A DNA stretch of 62,782 bases from Candidatus Puniceispirillum sp. (lineage in GTDB: Bacteria; Pseudomonadota; Alphaproteobacteria; Puniceispirillales; Puniceispirillaceae), in the NCBI GenBank assembly GCA_028383305.1, contig JAOEVD010000014.1, positions 1 through 62,782 of the forward strand, in the 5' to 3' direction. The position numbers and the translations under genes are program-made. How positions within the stretch are numbered: position 1 is the stretch's first letter; the number at the start of each line of letters is the position of its first letter. This document shows, piece after piece, positions 8,559 to 18,114 of this stretch. The notes below the pieces were generated by a model that made no database searches, was not told the origin of the DNA, and saw only the letters and a list, made by a program, of their open reading frames with translations.

Positions 8559-9902
8559 ATGTTTAAAAAAATCCTGATAACCAATCGTGGTGATGTTGCC
8601 TTGCGGGTGCTTCGTGCCTGTAAAGAGCTCAACATTCCATCGGTGGTGGTTCATTCGACCGCTGATGCCGATTCAATGCCAGTTCGCCTTGCCGATGAGT
8701 CGGTTTGTATTGGCCCACCAAGCAGCGCCGAATCCTATCTGAATATTCCGGCTATTTTATCAGCAGTTGCCATCACTGGTGCCGATGCGGTGCATCCAGG
8801 GGTTGGTTTCCTGTCTGAAAATGCCGATTTTGCCGAAATTGTTGCCGCCCATGGACTGACCTTTATCGGCCCTGAGCCGCGCCATATTCGCGCAATGGGT
8901 GACAAGGTCGAGGCCAAGATTACCGCCGCCGACGCCGGCTTGCCAATTGTTCCGGGCTCACCCGGTGCCGTTCACACCCTTGCCGAGGCGCAACGTATTG
9001 GCAAGGATGTCGGCTATCCGCTTTTGGTCAAGGCCGCTTCTGGTGGCGGAGGCCGCGGTATGAAAGTGGCCGAAACCGCTGATCACCTTGGCGAAGCCTT
9101 TTCGTCTGCACGCGCCGAAGCCAAAGCCGCCTTTGGTGATGATACGGTTTATCTTGAGCGTTATCTTGGCCAGCCGCGCCATATCGAAGTGCAGGTTATT
9201 GCCGACTCGCATGGCAATGTTGTGCATCTTGGCGAACGCGAATGTTCGGTTCAGCGCCGTCACCAAAAGCTATTTGAAGAAGCCCCATCGCCAGCCCTTT
9301 CCGCCGAACAGCGCGCGCGCATCGGTGGCATTGCCGCCGAAGCCACCCGCAAGATGGGATATCTTGGCGTTGGCACGATGGAATTTCTTTATGAAGATGG
9401 CGAATTTTTCTTTATCGAAATGAACACCCGCCTTCAAGTTGAACACCCAATCACCGAAGAAATCACTGGCGTTGATCTGGTGCGCGAACAAATTCGCATT
9501 GCAGCTGGCATGCCGCTGTCATTTACCCAAGACGATGTGACCTTTACCGGTCATGCGATTGAATGCCGTATCAATGCCGAACATCCCGAGACCTTTATGC
9601 CAACACCCGGCAAAGTGACCGCCTTTCACGCCGCTGGCGGGCCAGGTGTTCGCGTTGAGTCCTGTTTATATTCCGGCTATTCAGTGCCGCCCTACTATGA
9701 CAGTCTGATTGCCAAGCTGATCATTCATGGCGATGATCGAGATCATTGTCTGGCACGGTTGCGGCGGGCGTTGCAAGAATTTATTGTTGAGCCTATTCCG
9801 ACAACGCTGACGCTTCATAAACGTCTTGTTGATGCTGATGCGATCAAAGATGGCAGCTATAATATCCGCTGGCTTGAAGAAGTGTTTTTGAAAAAAGACT
9901 AA
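8559..9902 (+). CDS. accC: Acetyl-CoA carboxylase biotin carboxylase subunit
   Basis: AccC is the ATP-grasp enzyme that carboxylates the biotin of AccB using bicarbonate and ATP. The 447 residues begin with the biotin carboxylase N-terminal motif KILITNRGDVALRVLRAC. The ATP-grasp core includes the glycine-rich loop KAASGGGGRGMKV (about residue 158), RHIEVQVIADSHG and the metal-binding/catalytic EMNTRLQVEHPITEE (about 287). The C-terminal domain ends at NIRWLEEVF. One small difference from most homologues is RGDVA where RGEIA is usual, a conservative change. It is followed 30 bases later by aat on the same strand, which probably belongs to the same operon. Confidence 0.97.
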   Translation: MFKKILITNRGDVALRVLRACKELNIPSVVVHSTADADSMPVRLADESVCIGPPSSAESYLNIPAILSAVAITGADAVHPGVGFLSENADFAEIVAAHGLTFIGPEPRHIRAMGDKVEAKITAADAGLPIVPGSPGAVHTLAEAQRIGKDVGYPLLVKAASGGGGRGMKVAETADHLGEAFSSARAEAKAAFGDDTVYLERYLGQPRHIEVQVIADSHGNVVHLGERECSVQRRHQKLFEEAPSPALSAEQRARIGGIAAEATRKMGYLGVGTMEFLYEDGEFFFIEMNTRLQVEHPITEEITGVDLVREQIRIAAGMPLSFTQDDVTFTGHAIECRINAEHPETFMPTPGKVTAFHAAGGPGVRVESCLYSGYSVPPYYDSLIAKLIIHGDDRDHCLARLRRALQEFIVEPIPTTLTLHKRLVDADAIKDGSYNIRWLEEVFLKKD

Positions 9903-9932
9903 GCTTCGCGCCCCTTTGGTTAGAGGCATTGC

Positions 9933-10613
9933 ATGGCTGATCACTATATCTATTCGCCCGAGACAATTATCAAAGCCTATTCGCTTGGGCTGTTTCCGAT
10001 GGCTGACAGCCATGACAGTCTGGACATAAAATTCTATGACCCTGACCGGCGAGCGCTGATTCCGATTGATCATTCGCTTGGCCGCGGCGTTCATATTCCG
10101 CGGCGGTTGCAACGCCGTGTTCGGCAAGCACCATATAACGTGACGCTGGATCAGGATTTTACTGCAGTCATTGACGCCTGCGCAGCACCAAGTGGTCAAC
10201 GCACCGACACATGGATCAATAAAGATATCCGCCAGCTTTATATCGCGCTTCACAAGATGGGCTTTGCCCATTCGATTGAGGTATGGTCAGATGGTGCGCT
10301 CATTGGCGGACTGTACGGCGTGGCGATGCGGGCGGCTTTTTTTGGCGAGTCGATGTTTTCGCGCAAAAGCGATGCCTCGAAAATCGCACTTGTTCATTTA
10401 ATGGCGCGGCTTCGCCACGGCAATTTCCTATTGCTTGATGCGCAATTCACCAATGATCATTTACAACAATTCGGCGTAACCGAAATTGACCGGTCAGATT
10501 TTCAAGGCCGCCTTGCCGAGGCGCTTGCCAGTGATGGTGATCTGCATTTTGACACGCCAAGCGCCGCCTTGGTTATGCCCTATCTCGATCAATTGGCAAA
10601 ACACCAAGCTTAA
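9933..10613 (+). CDS. aat: Leucyl/phenylalanyl-tRNA--protein transferase
   Basis: Aat adds Leu or Phe from aminoacyl-tRNA to the N-terminus of proteins bearing basic N-terminal residues, creating an N-degron. The 226-residue protein shows the family pattern GLFPMAD, WYDP-like IKFYDPDRRALIP, the TWINKDIRQLY segment, GGLYGVAMRAAFFGESMFSRKSDASKIAL and LLDAQFTNDHLQQFG. AGAGG precedes the ATG. Its biological partners, the N-degron adaptor ClpS and unfoldase ClpA, are encoded at 18115-20735 in the same window though not in the same operon. The aat stop codon overlaps the stop codon of the convergent DUF2155 gene. Confidence 0.97.
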   Translation: MADHYIYSPETIIKAYSLGLFPMADSHDSLDIKFYDPDRRALIPIDHSLGRGVHIPRRLQRRVRQAPYNVTLDQDFTAVIDACAAPSGQRTDTWINKDIRQLYIALHKMGFAHSIEVWSDGALIGGLYGVAMRAAFFGESMFSRKSDASKIALVHLMARLRHGNFLLLDAQFTNDHLQQFGVTEIDRSDFQGRLAEALASDGDLHFDTPSAALVMPYLDQLAKHQA

Positions 10614-11080
10614 TCATTAAAACAGGCAAGAAGCGTCAAATCATAAACTGGATGTTCAAGCGCCGATACCGCCGGGCTGGAGGAAAAAAACCAGCCTGAA
10701 AAAACCTGCTTTGGGGCAAGCCCGTCATATCCACGATCGCGAACCGTGATAAAAGCGGCATTTTCTGGCGGTTCTTCGGGTGGATGAAAGGCGCAGCGAT
10801 TGATGGTGATTTCCAGCGTGCCATAAAACCGCGGCGCACCAACAGGCGCTTCAACGGTTGAAATGCGGGCGGTAATTTTATCAAGCGCCTGCAATCGCGC
10901 CTTGTTCCCATCAATCCATGTCGTCGCGCCAGCAGCGCCTACCAAGAATGAGCTTGCCAAGAATGGCCAGAGACAAGCAATGGCCACCAACATGGCACAG
11001 CGCCACCCCGCGCCGATATGCCCGTATTTTGCATGAATGGCAGACCAGATGGTCGCTGGTTGGCGCATCACCTGAGGCAT
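10610..11080 (-). CDS. DUF2155 domain-containing exported protein
   Basis: A member of an alphaproteobacterial family of unknown function. The conserved domain spans about residues 60-155: KARLQALDKITARIS, EAPVGAPRFYGTLEITINRC, PPEEPPENAAFI and the C-terminal FSSSPAVSALEHPVYDL. I start at ATG 11080 (156 aa), one base after the mlaD stop codon, which suggests translational coupling; a longer frame reading back into mlaD is unlikely. A hydrophobic segment (about residues 26-50, ending AAGATT) looks like a signal peptide or membrane anchor. The gene order DUF2155-mlaD-NDUFA12 is conserved in alphaproteobacteria, which hints at an envelope role but does not prove one. Confidence 0.87.
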   Translation of the reverse strand: MPQVMRQPATIWSAIHAKYGHIGAGWRCAMLVAIACLWPFLASSFLVGAAGATTWIDGNKARLQALDKITARISTVEAPVGAPRFYGTLEITINRCAFHPPEEPPENAAFITVRDRGYDGLAPKQVFSGWFFSSSPAVSALEHPVYDLTLLACFND

Positions 11081-11081
11081 A

Positions 11082-11534
11082 TTAATTCGCCGTATTATTG
11101 GATGAGAATACAGCCTTGCCAAGAAGATCACTAAGGCTAATCGGGTCACGGGTATCATAAATCACCGCACCAGCACCAAGCATGTCAGTGGCAGCCCCTG
11201 GCATTAATTCAAGATAATTGCCGCCAAGAAGCGAGGCGGCGGTGATGCGCGCGCTGCTGTCGCTTGGAATTTTAATCGTTGGTTCAATCGCCATCGACAC
11301 TTTGGCAACATAGGTAATGGGATCAAGCTGTTGCGCCGTGATCTGCCCCACTTTAATGCCCGAAATACGGACATCATCACCAACCGACAGGCCGCCTGTG
11401 CTACCAAATTCGGCGGCAATCTCATAGCCGCCACTGCCTTTCACATCTGCCGCTTCATAGGCAAGCGCGACAAATCCAGCCGCCGCCAACAAAACGATGG
11501 CGCCCATAACGGTTTCCAAAGTATTGCGATGCAT
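11082..11534 (-). CDS. mlaD: MlaD-family MCE-domain lipid transport protein
   Basis: MlaD is the inner-membrane-anchored substrate-binding subunit of the Mla phospholipid transporter that maintains outer-membrane lipid asymmetry. The 150 residues comprise one N-terminal membrane helix (about 8-28, ETVMGAIVLLAAAGFVALAY) and a single MCE domain. The MCE motifs are AEFGSTGGLSVGDDVRISGIKVGQ (split here only by the reading of the domain) and GGNYLELMPGA. The C-terminal tail is short. The other Mla subunits are not in the window, so this one stands apart from its transporter genes, as is usual in alphaproteobacteria. It lies between NDUFA12 and DUF2155 on the same strand. Confidence 0.93.
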   Translation of the reverse strand: MHRNTLETVMGAIVLLAAAGFVALAYEAADVKGSGGYEIAAEFGSTGGLSVGDDVRISGIKVGQITAQQLDPITYVAKVSMAIEPTIKIPSDSSARITAASLLGGNYLELMPGAATDMLGAGAVIYDTRDPISLSDLLGKAVFSSNNTAN

Positions 11535-11613
11535 GGCTGTTATCTCCTAGTTACTTGATCCGAAAGGCGTGATGCGGCGATACAACAATATCACCCAACA
11601 ATGATCACATGAT

Positions 11614-11970
11614 TCAGGCTGGGTTCCAAGGCTCATAGTCACCGGTTGCTGGCTTGCGTTTTCCGCCTTTGAGCATATGCCCATCTGGGCGATAGGCGTG
11701 GGTGGTGCCAGTTACATTCGGTTGATGTTCCTGCTGCCACACATGCTTGTCATAACCACCAACCGGCGGTGGTGTTGCTTCTGTATGATGCAGCCAGCCA
11801 TGCCAATCGGCAGGCACTTTTGACGCTTCGGCAATACCGTTGTAACGGACATAACGGCGCGGCGGCTTGCCAGCGCGGGCGCGGCGCTCTTCATAATAGC
11901 GGTTGCCAAACTGGTCAGTGCCAATCTCGTTCGCCGTTAGCTTTAGCGTCATCAAAGTTACGAAATCCAT
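11614..11970 (-). CDS. NDUFA12-family complex I accessory subunit
   Basis: This is the bacterial homologue of the mitochondrial 17.2-kDa NADH:ubiquinone oxidoreductase subunit NDUFA12. It is a supernumerary complex I subunit retained in alphaproteobacteria. The 118 residues show the family features DQFGNRYYEER, RRYVRYNG, EASKVPADWHGWLHH and the C-terminal YEPWNP. Two starts, M1 and M7, are possible. It is the first gene of a minus-strand set with mlaD and DUF2155, a conserved order. The nuo operon itself is not in the window. Presence of this subunit is a good marker of the alphaproteobacterial origin of the DNA. Confidence 0.94.
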   Translation of the reverse strand: MDFVTLMTLKLTANEIGTDQFGNRYYEERRARAGKPPRRYVRYNGIAEASKVPADWHGWLHHTEATPPPVGGYDKHVWQQEHQPNVTGTTHAYRPDGHMLKGGKRKPATGDYEPWNPA

Positions 11971-12316
11971 CGAACGCCTGCCCTCTATGCTTTGCTGCTT
12001 TGAGTTTGTCTTTTCGGTACCTCACTATAGGCGCAAGCAACCCAGCGCGTCCAGCCATCAACCAACCCATGACCTAAAATATTTTCATCCCTCAAGGCGA
12101 TGACCATCACCTGCCTCCCATATCAGCCCGCCGCGTTTACAGCCGATTGCGATATGCGTTTTTTTTGCCGCATTTTTTAAGCCTGATTTTCACATTACTG
12201 AGTTTATGAAAATAACTTTTCATCAGAGACTTACTCTCAGAAGTGACACTTGATAGCTAAGAGTAGAACCCTACATCAGGGCTTTTTTATGGCATTTTTT
12301 TGTCCTTTGACGCGTT

Positions 12317-12346
12317 TTGGCTATTGTCCATATCCCGCTATATAAT
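12317..12346 (+). promoter_or_regulatory. Predicted nrdJ promoter
   Basis: TTGGCT at 12317-12322 and a perfect -10 hexamer TATAAT at 12341-12346 are separated by 18 bases. The -10 lies inside the first NrdR-like box, so a bound repressor would block RNA polymerase. The transcript would start near 12353, leaving a leader of about 125 nt. Confidence 0.55.
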
Positions 12347-12382
12347 GTAGTTTAATCTTCAGGCGCACGCTACATGTTGTGA
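12335..12382 (+). promoter_or_regulatory. Tandem NrdR-like boxes upstream of nrdJ
   Basis: Two 16-base sites, CCGCTATATAATGTAG (12335-12350) and ACGCTACATGTTGTGA (12367-12382), match the NrdR consensus acaCwAtATaTwGtgt at about 11 and 12 positions. They start 32 bases apart, three helical turns, which is the spacing known for cooperative NrdR binding. NrdR is an ATP/dATP-sensing repressor of ribonucleotide reductase genes. The call is from sequence comparison by eye. Confidence 0.65.
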
Positions 12383-12476
12383 CTAAATCCATATCAAACA
12401 TCGGTAAGATCAAGAAATTAAACAAAATTCTCAGCTATATGAGTTGTGATTAAAAACGTAATAAAGGAAAAGATAA

Positions 12477-15400
12477 ATGCATTTTGAAAGACGGTTCACG
12501 ACATCTGGTCAAGACGCGTACGCAAATATTGAATTTAGGTCAGCGACAAGTGAGATTCGCAACCCAGATGGTACGATCGTGTTTCGGGCTGAGAACATTG
12601 AAGTTCCAGCCCAGTTTTCACAGGTAGCGACCGATATTCTAGCGCAGAAATATTTTCGCAAAGCTGGTGTTCCTGCAGCCCTAAAGCGGATTGAGGAAAC
12701 ATCAATCCCATCATGGCTATGGCGCAGCGAGGCTGATTCGGCAGCGCTTGCCAAACTTCCTGAAGATCAGCGCTATTTCGGCGAAATGTCAGCCAAGCAG
12801 GTTTTTGACCGGCTTGCCGGCACATGGACCTACTGGGGCTGGAAGGGTGGCTATTTCACCAGCGAAGAAGATGCGCAAACCTATTTTGACGAAATGCGCC
12901 ATATGCTGGCAACCCAGATGGCCGCACCAAATTCGCCACAATGGTTCAACACCGGCATGCATTGGGCCTATGGCATCGATGGCCCAAGCCAAGGCCATTT
13001 TTATGTTGATTACAAATCTGGCAAGCTAACCCGTTCGGCAAGCGCATATGAGCATCCGCAGCCACATGCCTGTTTCATTCAATCGGTCAACGATGATTTA
13101 GTGAATGAAGGCGGCATCATGGATTTGTGGGTTCGTGAAGCGCGCCTGTTTAAATATGGGTCGGGTACCGGTTCAAACTTTAGCCGTCTTCGTGGCGAAG
13201 GCGAAAGCCTGTCAGGTGGCGGCAAATCATCTGGCCTGATGAGCTTTTTGCGCATTGGTGACCGTGCAGCGGGTGCCATTAAATCAGGCGGCACAACCCG
13301 CCGCGCGGCCAAAATGGTAACTGTTGATGTCGATCACCCGGATATTGAAGCCTATGTTGATTGGAAAGTTGTCGAAGAACAAAAGGTAGCCGCGCTTGTT
13401 GCTGGCTCGAAGCTGGCGCAAAAACACATGACCGAGGTGATGGAAGCTTGCCATATCACTGAAGGGCTTGTTGATGACGAGCGTTTTGATCCGAAAGCGA
13501 ACAAGGCGCTGAAAAAGGCGATCCTGTCTGCCCGTAAATCAATGATCCCTGAAAATTATGTCCAGCGGGTTATCCAGTTTGCCCAGCAAGGCTACAGCGA
13601 CATCGAATTTAAAACCTATGACACTGATTGGGACTCAGAAGCCTATCTGACGGTCGCGGGTCAGAATTCAAACAATTCGGTTCGCGTTAGCAATGAATAT
13701 TTGCAGGCCGTTCTGGATAAGGGCGATTGGGAATTGATCAGGCGGCGCGATGGTGGCGTGGCAAAACGTATCAAAGCAGCCGATCTATGGGAAAAAATTG
13801 CCCATGCAGCATGGGCTTGTGCTGATCCAGGTCTACAATATGACACCACCATCAATGAATGGCATACCTGCCCTGAAGGCGGCCGCATAAATGCGTCGAA
13901 CCCATGTTCAGAATATATGTTCCTTGATGATACAGCCTGTAATTTGGCATCACTGAATTTGATGCAATTCCGCAAGGAGGATGGCAGTTTTGACATTCCA
14001 GCGTTTGAACATGGAGTTCGGTTCTGGACATTGACGCTTGAAATTTCGGTCTTGATGGCGCAGTTCCCGTCAAAGGAAATTGCCCAACTATCTTATGAGT
14101 ACCGCACCCTTGGTCTTGGCTTTGCCAATATTGGTGGCTTGCTGATGGCAGAAGGTCACTCATATGACAGTGATGAAGGCCGCGCGATCTGCGGATCAAT
14201 CTCGGCAATCATGACCGGCGTTGCCTATGCCACTTCAGCTGAAATTGCCAGCGAAGTTGGCGCGTTCCCGGATTACAAGAGAAACGCCAAACACATGTTG
14301 CGGGTGATGAATAATCACCGTCTGGCAGCGCATGGCAAAAGCGCTGGCTATGAAGGGCTGGAAATCCTGCCTGTGCCGCTAGACATCAAATCCTGCCCCG
14401 ATCAAACACTTCCCGAAGCGGCGAAAGCAGCATGGGATCTGGCAGTTGATCTTGGTAAAAAGCATGGCTATCGCAATGCACAAGCAACAGTGATTGCGCC
14501 AACCGGCACCATCGGCTTGGTCATGGATTGCGATACCACCGGCATTGAGCCTGATTTTGCAATCGTCAAATTCAAAAAGCTGGCCGGTGGTGGTTATTTC
14601 AAGATCATCAACCGCGTTGTTCCAGAGGCCTTGCAGCGTCTTGGCTATGCACAAAACCAGATCGACGATATCATCACCTATGCGGTTGGATCAGGCAGCC
14701 TGAAAAACTGTCAGTCAGTCTCGATCAACGCACTGAAGGACAAAGGATTTGGCGATAAGGAGCTTGCCAAAATCGAAAGCAACCTTGGCAGTGCCTTTGA
14801 TGTGAAATTCGTCTTTAACCAATTTACCCTTGGTGTTGATTTCTGCAAAAGCAAGCTTGGTTTGACCAACGCGCAGCTAAATGATTTTGATTTCAACCTG
14901 CTTGACCATCTTGGCTTTAGCAAGGACGAGATCGAAGCGGCGAATATCCATGTTTGTGGTGCGATGACCCTTGAAGGGGCACCGCATCTGCAAGACGCGC
15001 ATTTGCCAATCTTTGATTGCGCCAATGTCTGTGGCCGTATTGGCAAGCGTTTCTTGTCAGTCGAAAGCCACATCACCATGATGGCCGCCGCCCAGCCATT
15101 CATCTCAGGTGCCATTTCAAAAACCATCAATATGCCAAATTTGGCCACGGTTCAGGAATGTGGTGAGGCCTACATGCAGTCATGGCGTCTTGGCCTGAAA
15201 GCCAACGCGCTTTACCGCGATGGATCAAAGCTTAGCCAGCCTTTGTCATCGGGTCTGGTTGACGATATTGACGAGGAAGAAGAAGCCCTTGAGACACCAA
15301 TGGCCGCCGCGGCGCCGCAGGTCATTGAAAAAGTGGTCGAGCGGGTCATCCGCGCCGAGCGTGCACGCCTGCCGCATCGCCGTAAAGGATATACACAAAA

Positions 15401-16130
15401 GGCAACTGTTGGTGGGCATAAGGTCTATCTGCGAACTGGCGAATATGAAAATGGCCGGATTGGTGAAGTGTTCATAGATATGCATAAAGAAGGCGCTGCC
15501 TTCCGCTCATTGATGAATAATTTTGCCATCGCTGTATCGATTGGCCTTCAATATGGCGTGCCATTGGAAGAGTTTGTCGAGGCCTATACATTCACCCGCT
15601 TTGAGCCGCAGGGCATTGTCACGGGTAATGATGCCATCAAGATGTCGACCTCAATCCTTGATTACACATTCCGCGAATTGGCGATTTCCTATCTTGACCG
15701 AAGCGACCTTGGCCATGTGAATGTCGATGATCTTGATGTGACAACAACCGGAACTGGCGATAGTCAGTCTGAGTTGATGAATCGCGTCACCAGCCATGGC
15801 TTTATTCGTCGCCAAGGGCTTGTCGTCTATTCCAATGATCGCGGTGCGGCCGTTGCCGCCACGCAAAATGTGGCCACTGAAACAATGCGGGCGCAAGAGC
15901 CAAGCCCATCGACAACAAGCGAAATCGGGCTTGCCAGCGATACGGCAAGTGAAGTAGCCAGCAGTGCCAATCGCACAAAGGGCGGCCAAAAAGCAGCCGA
16001 CCTTGTGCAACAGGCCCGCATGCAGGGCTATGAAGGTGAAGCCTGCCCTGAGTGCCAGAACTTTACCCTTGTCCGCAATGGTACTTGTTTGAAATGCAAC
16101 ACCTGTGGCGGAACCACAGGCTGCAGTTAA
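12477..16130 (+). CDS. nrdJ: Adenosylcobalamin-dependent (class II) ribonucleotide reductase
   Basis: NrdJ reduces ribonucleotides to deoxyribonucleotides using adenosylcobalamin to make the thiyl radical, and works with or without oxygen. The 1217-residue length is typical of the long alphaproteobacterial form. The reductase core includes [11 protein letters not shown] and the [11 protein letters not shown] segment. The conserved [21 protein letters not shown] motif falls near residue 474 and [11 protein letters not shown] near residue 680. A C-terminal extension ends in a zinc-ribbon-like Cys cluster ([16 protein letters not shown]; about residues 1190-1217) that carries the redox cysteines needed for re-reduction. 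An Ala/Ser/Thr-rich linker (about 1125-1180) tethers it. The predicted NrdR boxes imply control by deoxynucleotide level. It stands alone and ends in a strong terminator. Confidence 0.97.
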   Translation: MHFERRFTTSGQDAYANIEFRSATSEIRNPDGTIVFRAENIEVPAQFSQVATDILAQKYFRKAGVPAALKRIEETSIPSWLWRSEADSAALAKLPEDQRYFGEMSAKQVFDRLAGTWTYWGWKGGYFTSEEDAQTYFDEMRHMLATQMAAPNSPQWFNTGMHWAYGIDGPSQGHFYVDYKSGKLTRSASAYEHPQPHACFIQSVNDDLVNEGGIMDLWVREARLFKYGSGTGSNFSRLRGEGESLSGGGKSSGLMSFLRIGDRAAGAIKSGGTTRRAAKMVTVDVDHPDIEAYVDWKVVEEQKVAALVAGSKLAQKHMTEVMEACHITEGLVDDERFDPKANKALKKAILSARKSMIPENYVQRVIQFAQQGYSDIEFKTYDTDWDSEAYLTVAGQNSNNSVRVSNEYLQAVLDKGDWELIRRRDGGVAKRIKAADLWEKIAHAAWACADPGLQYDTTINEWHTCPEGGRINASNPCSEYMFLDDTACNLASLNLMQFRKEDGSFDIPAFEHGVRFWTLTLEISVLMAQFPSKEIAQLSYEYRTLGLGFANIGGLLMAEGHSYDSDEGRAICGSISAIMTGVAYATSAEIASEVGAFPDYKRNAKHMLRVMNNHRLAAHGKSAGYEGLEILPVPLDIKSCPDQTLPEAAKAAWDLAVDLGKKHGYRNAQATVIAPTGTIGLVMDCDTTGIEPDFAIVKFKKLAGGGYFKIINRVVPEALQRLGYAQNQIDDIITYAVGSGSLKNCQSVSINALKDKGFGDKELAKIESNLGSAFDVKFVFNQFTLGVDFCKSKLGLTNAQLNDFDFNLLDHLGFSKDEIEAANIHVCGAMTLEGAPHLQDAHLPIFDCANVCGRIGKRFLSVESHITMMAAAQPFISGAISKTINMPNLATVQECGEAYMQSWRLGLKANALYRDGSKLSQPLSSGLVDDIDEEEEALETPMAAAAPQVIEKVVERVIRAERARLPHRRKGYTQKATVGGHKVYLRTGEYENGRIGEVFIDMHKEGAAFRSLMNNFAIAVSIGLQYGVPLEEFVEAYTFTRFEPQGIVTGNDAIKMSTSILDYTFRELAISYLDRSDLGHVNVDDLDVTTTGTGDSQSELMNRVTSHGFIRRQGLVVYSNDRGAAVAATQNVATETMRAQEPSPSTTSEIGLASDTASEVASSANRTKGGQKAADLVQQARMQGYEGEACPECQNFTLVRNGTCLKCNTCGGTTGCS

Positions 16131-16159
16131 GCTCTCCCTGCAGTGCAACCTGCAGACCT

Positions 16160-16190
16160 GGCCCCACGCTCTATCGTGGGGCCTTTTTCT
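16160..16190 (+). terminator. Intrinsic terminator of nrdJ
   Basis: A perfect 9-bp stem GGCCCCACG / CGTGGGGCC with a 6-base loop is followed directly by a run of five T residues. It begins 30 bases after the nrdJ stop codon. Confidence 0.93.
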
Positions 16191-16335
16191 TGTGTAAAAC
16201 GGTATCTAATCATCTGAACCGGCTTGCTATCCAGCAATGATTATGCAAGCTTCGCAATCAGAATATGGACTATGATGGGATCGGTTTCAGACCATCAACC
16301 ATCGAGCCTCTTCACCAGTTTAAAGGAGTATGACC

Positions 16336-16803
16336 ATGACAAGCAAAGTAGAACAGCGTTTGCAAGAGATCGGCGTTAGCATCCCCGATGCCCCAACCCC
16401 AGCGGCGAATTATTTACCATTTACCCGCACTGGCAATCTTGTTTTCGTGTCAGGACAGGTTCCTTTTGTTGATGGCAAGCTAACCGTTACCGGAACCGTT
16501 GCCAAAGATGCCAGCATCGAAGACGCACAAGGTCAGGCAAAGGTTTGCGCGATCAATCTTTTGGCGCAGCTAAAAGTGGCCTGTGATGGCGATCTTGACC
16601 GTGTTGTTCAGGTGGTCAAGCTTGGCGCCTTTGTCGCGTCAGCCGATGATTTCCATAGCCAACCGGTTGTCGTCAATGCCGCATCAGATTTGATGGTTGC
16701 AGCTTTTGGTGATGCTGGTCGGCATGCACGGTTTGCCGTTGGCAGCAACGCATTACCGTTAAATTGTCTTGTTGAAATTGATGGTGTGTTTGAAATCGCT
16801 TAA
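16336..16803 (+). CDS. RidA family (YjgF/YER057c/UK114) protein
   Basis: A small protein of the RidA superfamily, whose best-known members hydrolyse reactive enamine/imine intermediates released by PLP enzymes. The family features TRTGNLVFVSGQVPFVDGKL, the middle QVVKLGAFVAS and the C-terminal ARFAVGSNALPLNCLVEIDG are present. The invariant arginine is in GRHARFAVG. I start at ATG 16336 (155 aa) because AAAGGAG at 16322-16328 is 7 bases from it but only 1 base from the in-frame ATG at 16330. The length is about 20 residues more than canonical RidA and fits the YjgH/YoaB-like subgroup common in alphaproteobacteria. The substrate is unknown. Confidence 0.92.
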   Translation: MTSKVEQRLQEIGVSIPDAPTPAANYLPFTRTGNLVFVSGQVPFVDGKLTVTGTVAKDASIEDAQGQAKVCAINLLAQLKVACDGDLDRVVQVVKLGAFVASADDFHSQPVVVNAASDLMVAAFGDAGRHARFAVGSNALPLNCLVEIDGVFEIA

Positions 16804-16889
16804 CCCCCCATCTTTATTTCAATTCTGTCAAAAAATGAACCGGTCAGCCCGTAACGGGCTTATCCGTCAAAGGGCGATTTGCAAGCCTT

Positions 16890-18035
16890 ATGGATGGTAG
16901 TGCGCTAAATCTTCATATCGGCACCGAAATGGCGGCAATCGAGGCCGCCGAATGGGACGCGCTTGCCGGATCGGCAAATCCCTTTATCACCCATGCCTTT
17001 TTGCAGGCACTGGAAAAAGGCGGGGCGGTTGGCGGTGACAGCGGCTGGGATCCGATGCATCTGCTATTGCGAAGCGATGACGGCCAGCTTCTTGGCGCCA
17101 TGCCAAATTATCTAAAGCATCATTCCTATGGTGAATATATTTTCGATCATGGTTGGGCCAATGCCTTTGAACGCGCTGGCGGTGCTTATTACCCAAAATT
17201 GCTTGCCGCGGTTCCATTTACGCCAGCAACCGGTCCCCGCTTTCTGGTTCGTGATAACCGCACCGATTTAAAAACTGCCCTTGCCAAGGGCATGGAAACG
17301 CTGGTGGAAAAATATCAGCTATCGTCAGCGCATATTAATTTTCTGCCATCTGATGATGCGCATCAGCTTGCCGCCGCAGGCTGGCTTGACCGAACCAGCA
17401 TCCAGTTTCATTGGCATAATCAGAACTATGCTGATTTCGATGATTTTCTGGATCATCTGTCATCACGCAAGCGCAAAAATATCCGTAAAGAGCGTGCCTC
17501 GATTACCAAGGCAGGCGTTACCATGCTTCGGCTGACCGGTGCGGCAATCACCCAAGATCATATTGACGCTTTTTTCCGGTTTTATATGTCTACCATCGAC
17601 CGAAAATGGGGCGGTGCCTATCTGACGCATGAAGTATTTACCCAGCTAGGCAAAACCATGGCCGACCGCATGCTTTTGGTAATGGCCGAATATGATGGCA
17701 ACATTATCGGCGGCGCACTTAATTTCATTGGTGATGATGCGCTTTATGGCCGCAATTGGGGTACCGATATCGATATTCCCAATCTGCATTTCGAGGCATG
17801 TTATTATCAGGCGATTGATTTTGCCATCGAACATGGCCTGGCGCGGGTCGAAGCGGGGGCGCAGGGCTTTCACAAAGTCCAGCGCGGCTATCTGCCCGTT
17901 ACCACCCATTCGGTGCATTGGATAGCGCATGACGGGTTTCGTGACGCTGTTGCGCGGTTCCTAGACGCGGAAAAGCGCGGCGTCGAGGCCGAGAAAAACC
18001 ACATCACCATGACCAGCCCCTTTAAAGCCAGCTAG
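16890..18035 (+). CDS. DUF482 / FemAB-like GNAT acyltransferase
   Basis: A 381-residue member of the DUF482 family, which has a duplicated GNAT (FemAB-like) fold. Recognisable pieces are the N-terminal AAIEAAEWDALAGSANPFITHAF split over about residues 15-38 and PNYLKHHSYGEYIFDHGW. Also visible are SSRKRKNIRKERASI (about 200) and the C-terminal GAQGFHKVQRGYLPVTTHSVHW. Homologues are called putative N-acetyltransferases; the acceptor is not established. It lies 86 bases after the RidA gene on the same strand and may be co-transcribed. Downstream, before the convergent clpA gene, sits a three-copy 15-bp repeat. The name of the family is secure, but no function can be assigned beyond probable acyl transfer. 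Confidence 0.85.
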   Translation: MDGSALNLHIGTEMAAIEAAEWDALAGSANPFITHAFLQALEKGGAVGGDSGWDPMHLLLRSDDGQLLGAMPNYLKHHSYGEYIFDHGWANAFERAGGAYYPKLLAAVPFTPATGPRFLVRDNRTDLKTALAKGMETLVEKYQLSSAHINFLPSDDAHQLAAAGWLDRTSIQFHWHNQNYADFDDFLDHLSSRKRKNIRKERASITKAGVTMLRLTGAAITQDHIDAFFRFYMSTIDRKWGGAYLTHEVFTQLGKTMADRMLLVMAEYDGNIIGGALNFIGDDALYGRNWGTDIDIPNLHFEACYYQAIDFAIEHGLARVEAGAQGFHKVQRGYLPVTTHSVHWIAHDGFRDAVARFLDAEKRGVEAEKNHITMTSPFKAS

Positions 18036-18044
18036 CCCCATCTT

Positions 18045-18089
18045 GGGTGATATCTGGGCGGGTGATATCTGCGCGGGTGATATCTGATC
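18045..18089. repeat. Three 15-bp tandem repeats between convergent genes
   Basis: The unit GGGTGATATCTGSGC occurs at 18045-18059, 18060-18074 and 18075-18089, the last with two or three changes. It lies in the 79-base gap between the DUF482 and clpA stop codons and does not form a clear terminator hairpin. The unit length equals that of the coding repeats in the imuA-imuB-dnaE2 cluster. Confidence 0.85.
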
Positions 18090-18114
18090 CGGCTGATCTG
18101 GTGATCTGGCTTGA

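Larger units (their letters stand above)
11971..12476. other. Divergent NDUFA12/nrdJ intergenic region
   Basis: This 506-base region between the NDUFA12 and nrdJ starts is AT-richer than its surroundings and has no credible gene. It holds a predicted nrdJ promoter with two NrdR-like boxes at 12335-12382 and a purine-rich ribosome binding site (AAAGGAAAAG) just before 12477. A small hairpin followed by six T residues (about 12269-12288) lies upstream of that promoter. I looked for a cobalamin riboswitch B12 box because nrdJ depends on B12, and saw none. Confidence 0.6.

Noticed and set aside
11971-12476. Cobalamin riboswitch upstream of nrdJ
   Set aside because: No B12-box-like sequence was found; paired NrdR-like boxes explain the region better.
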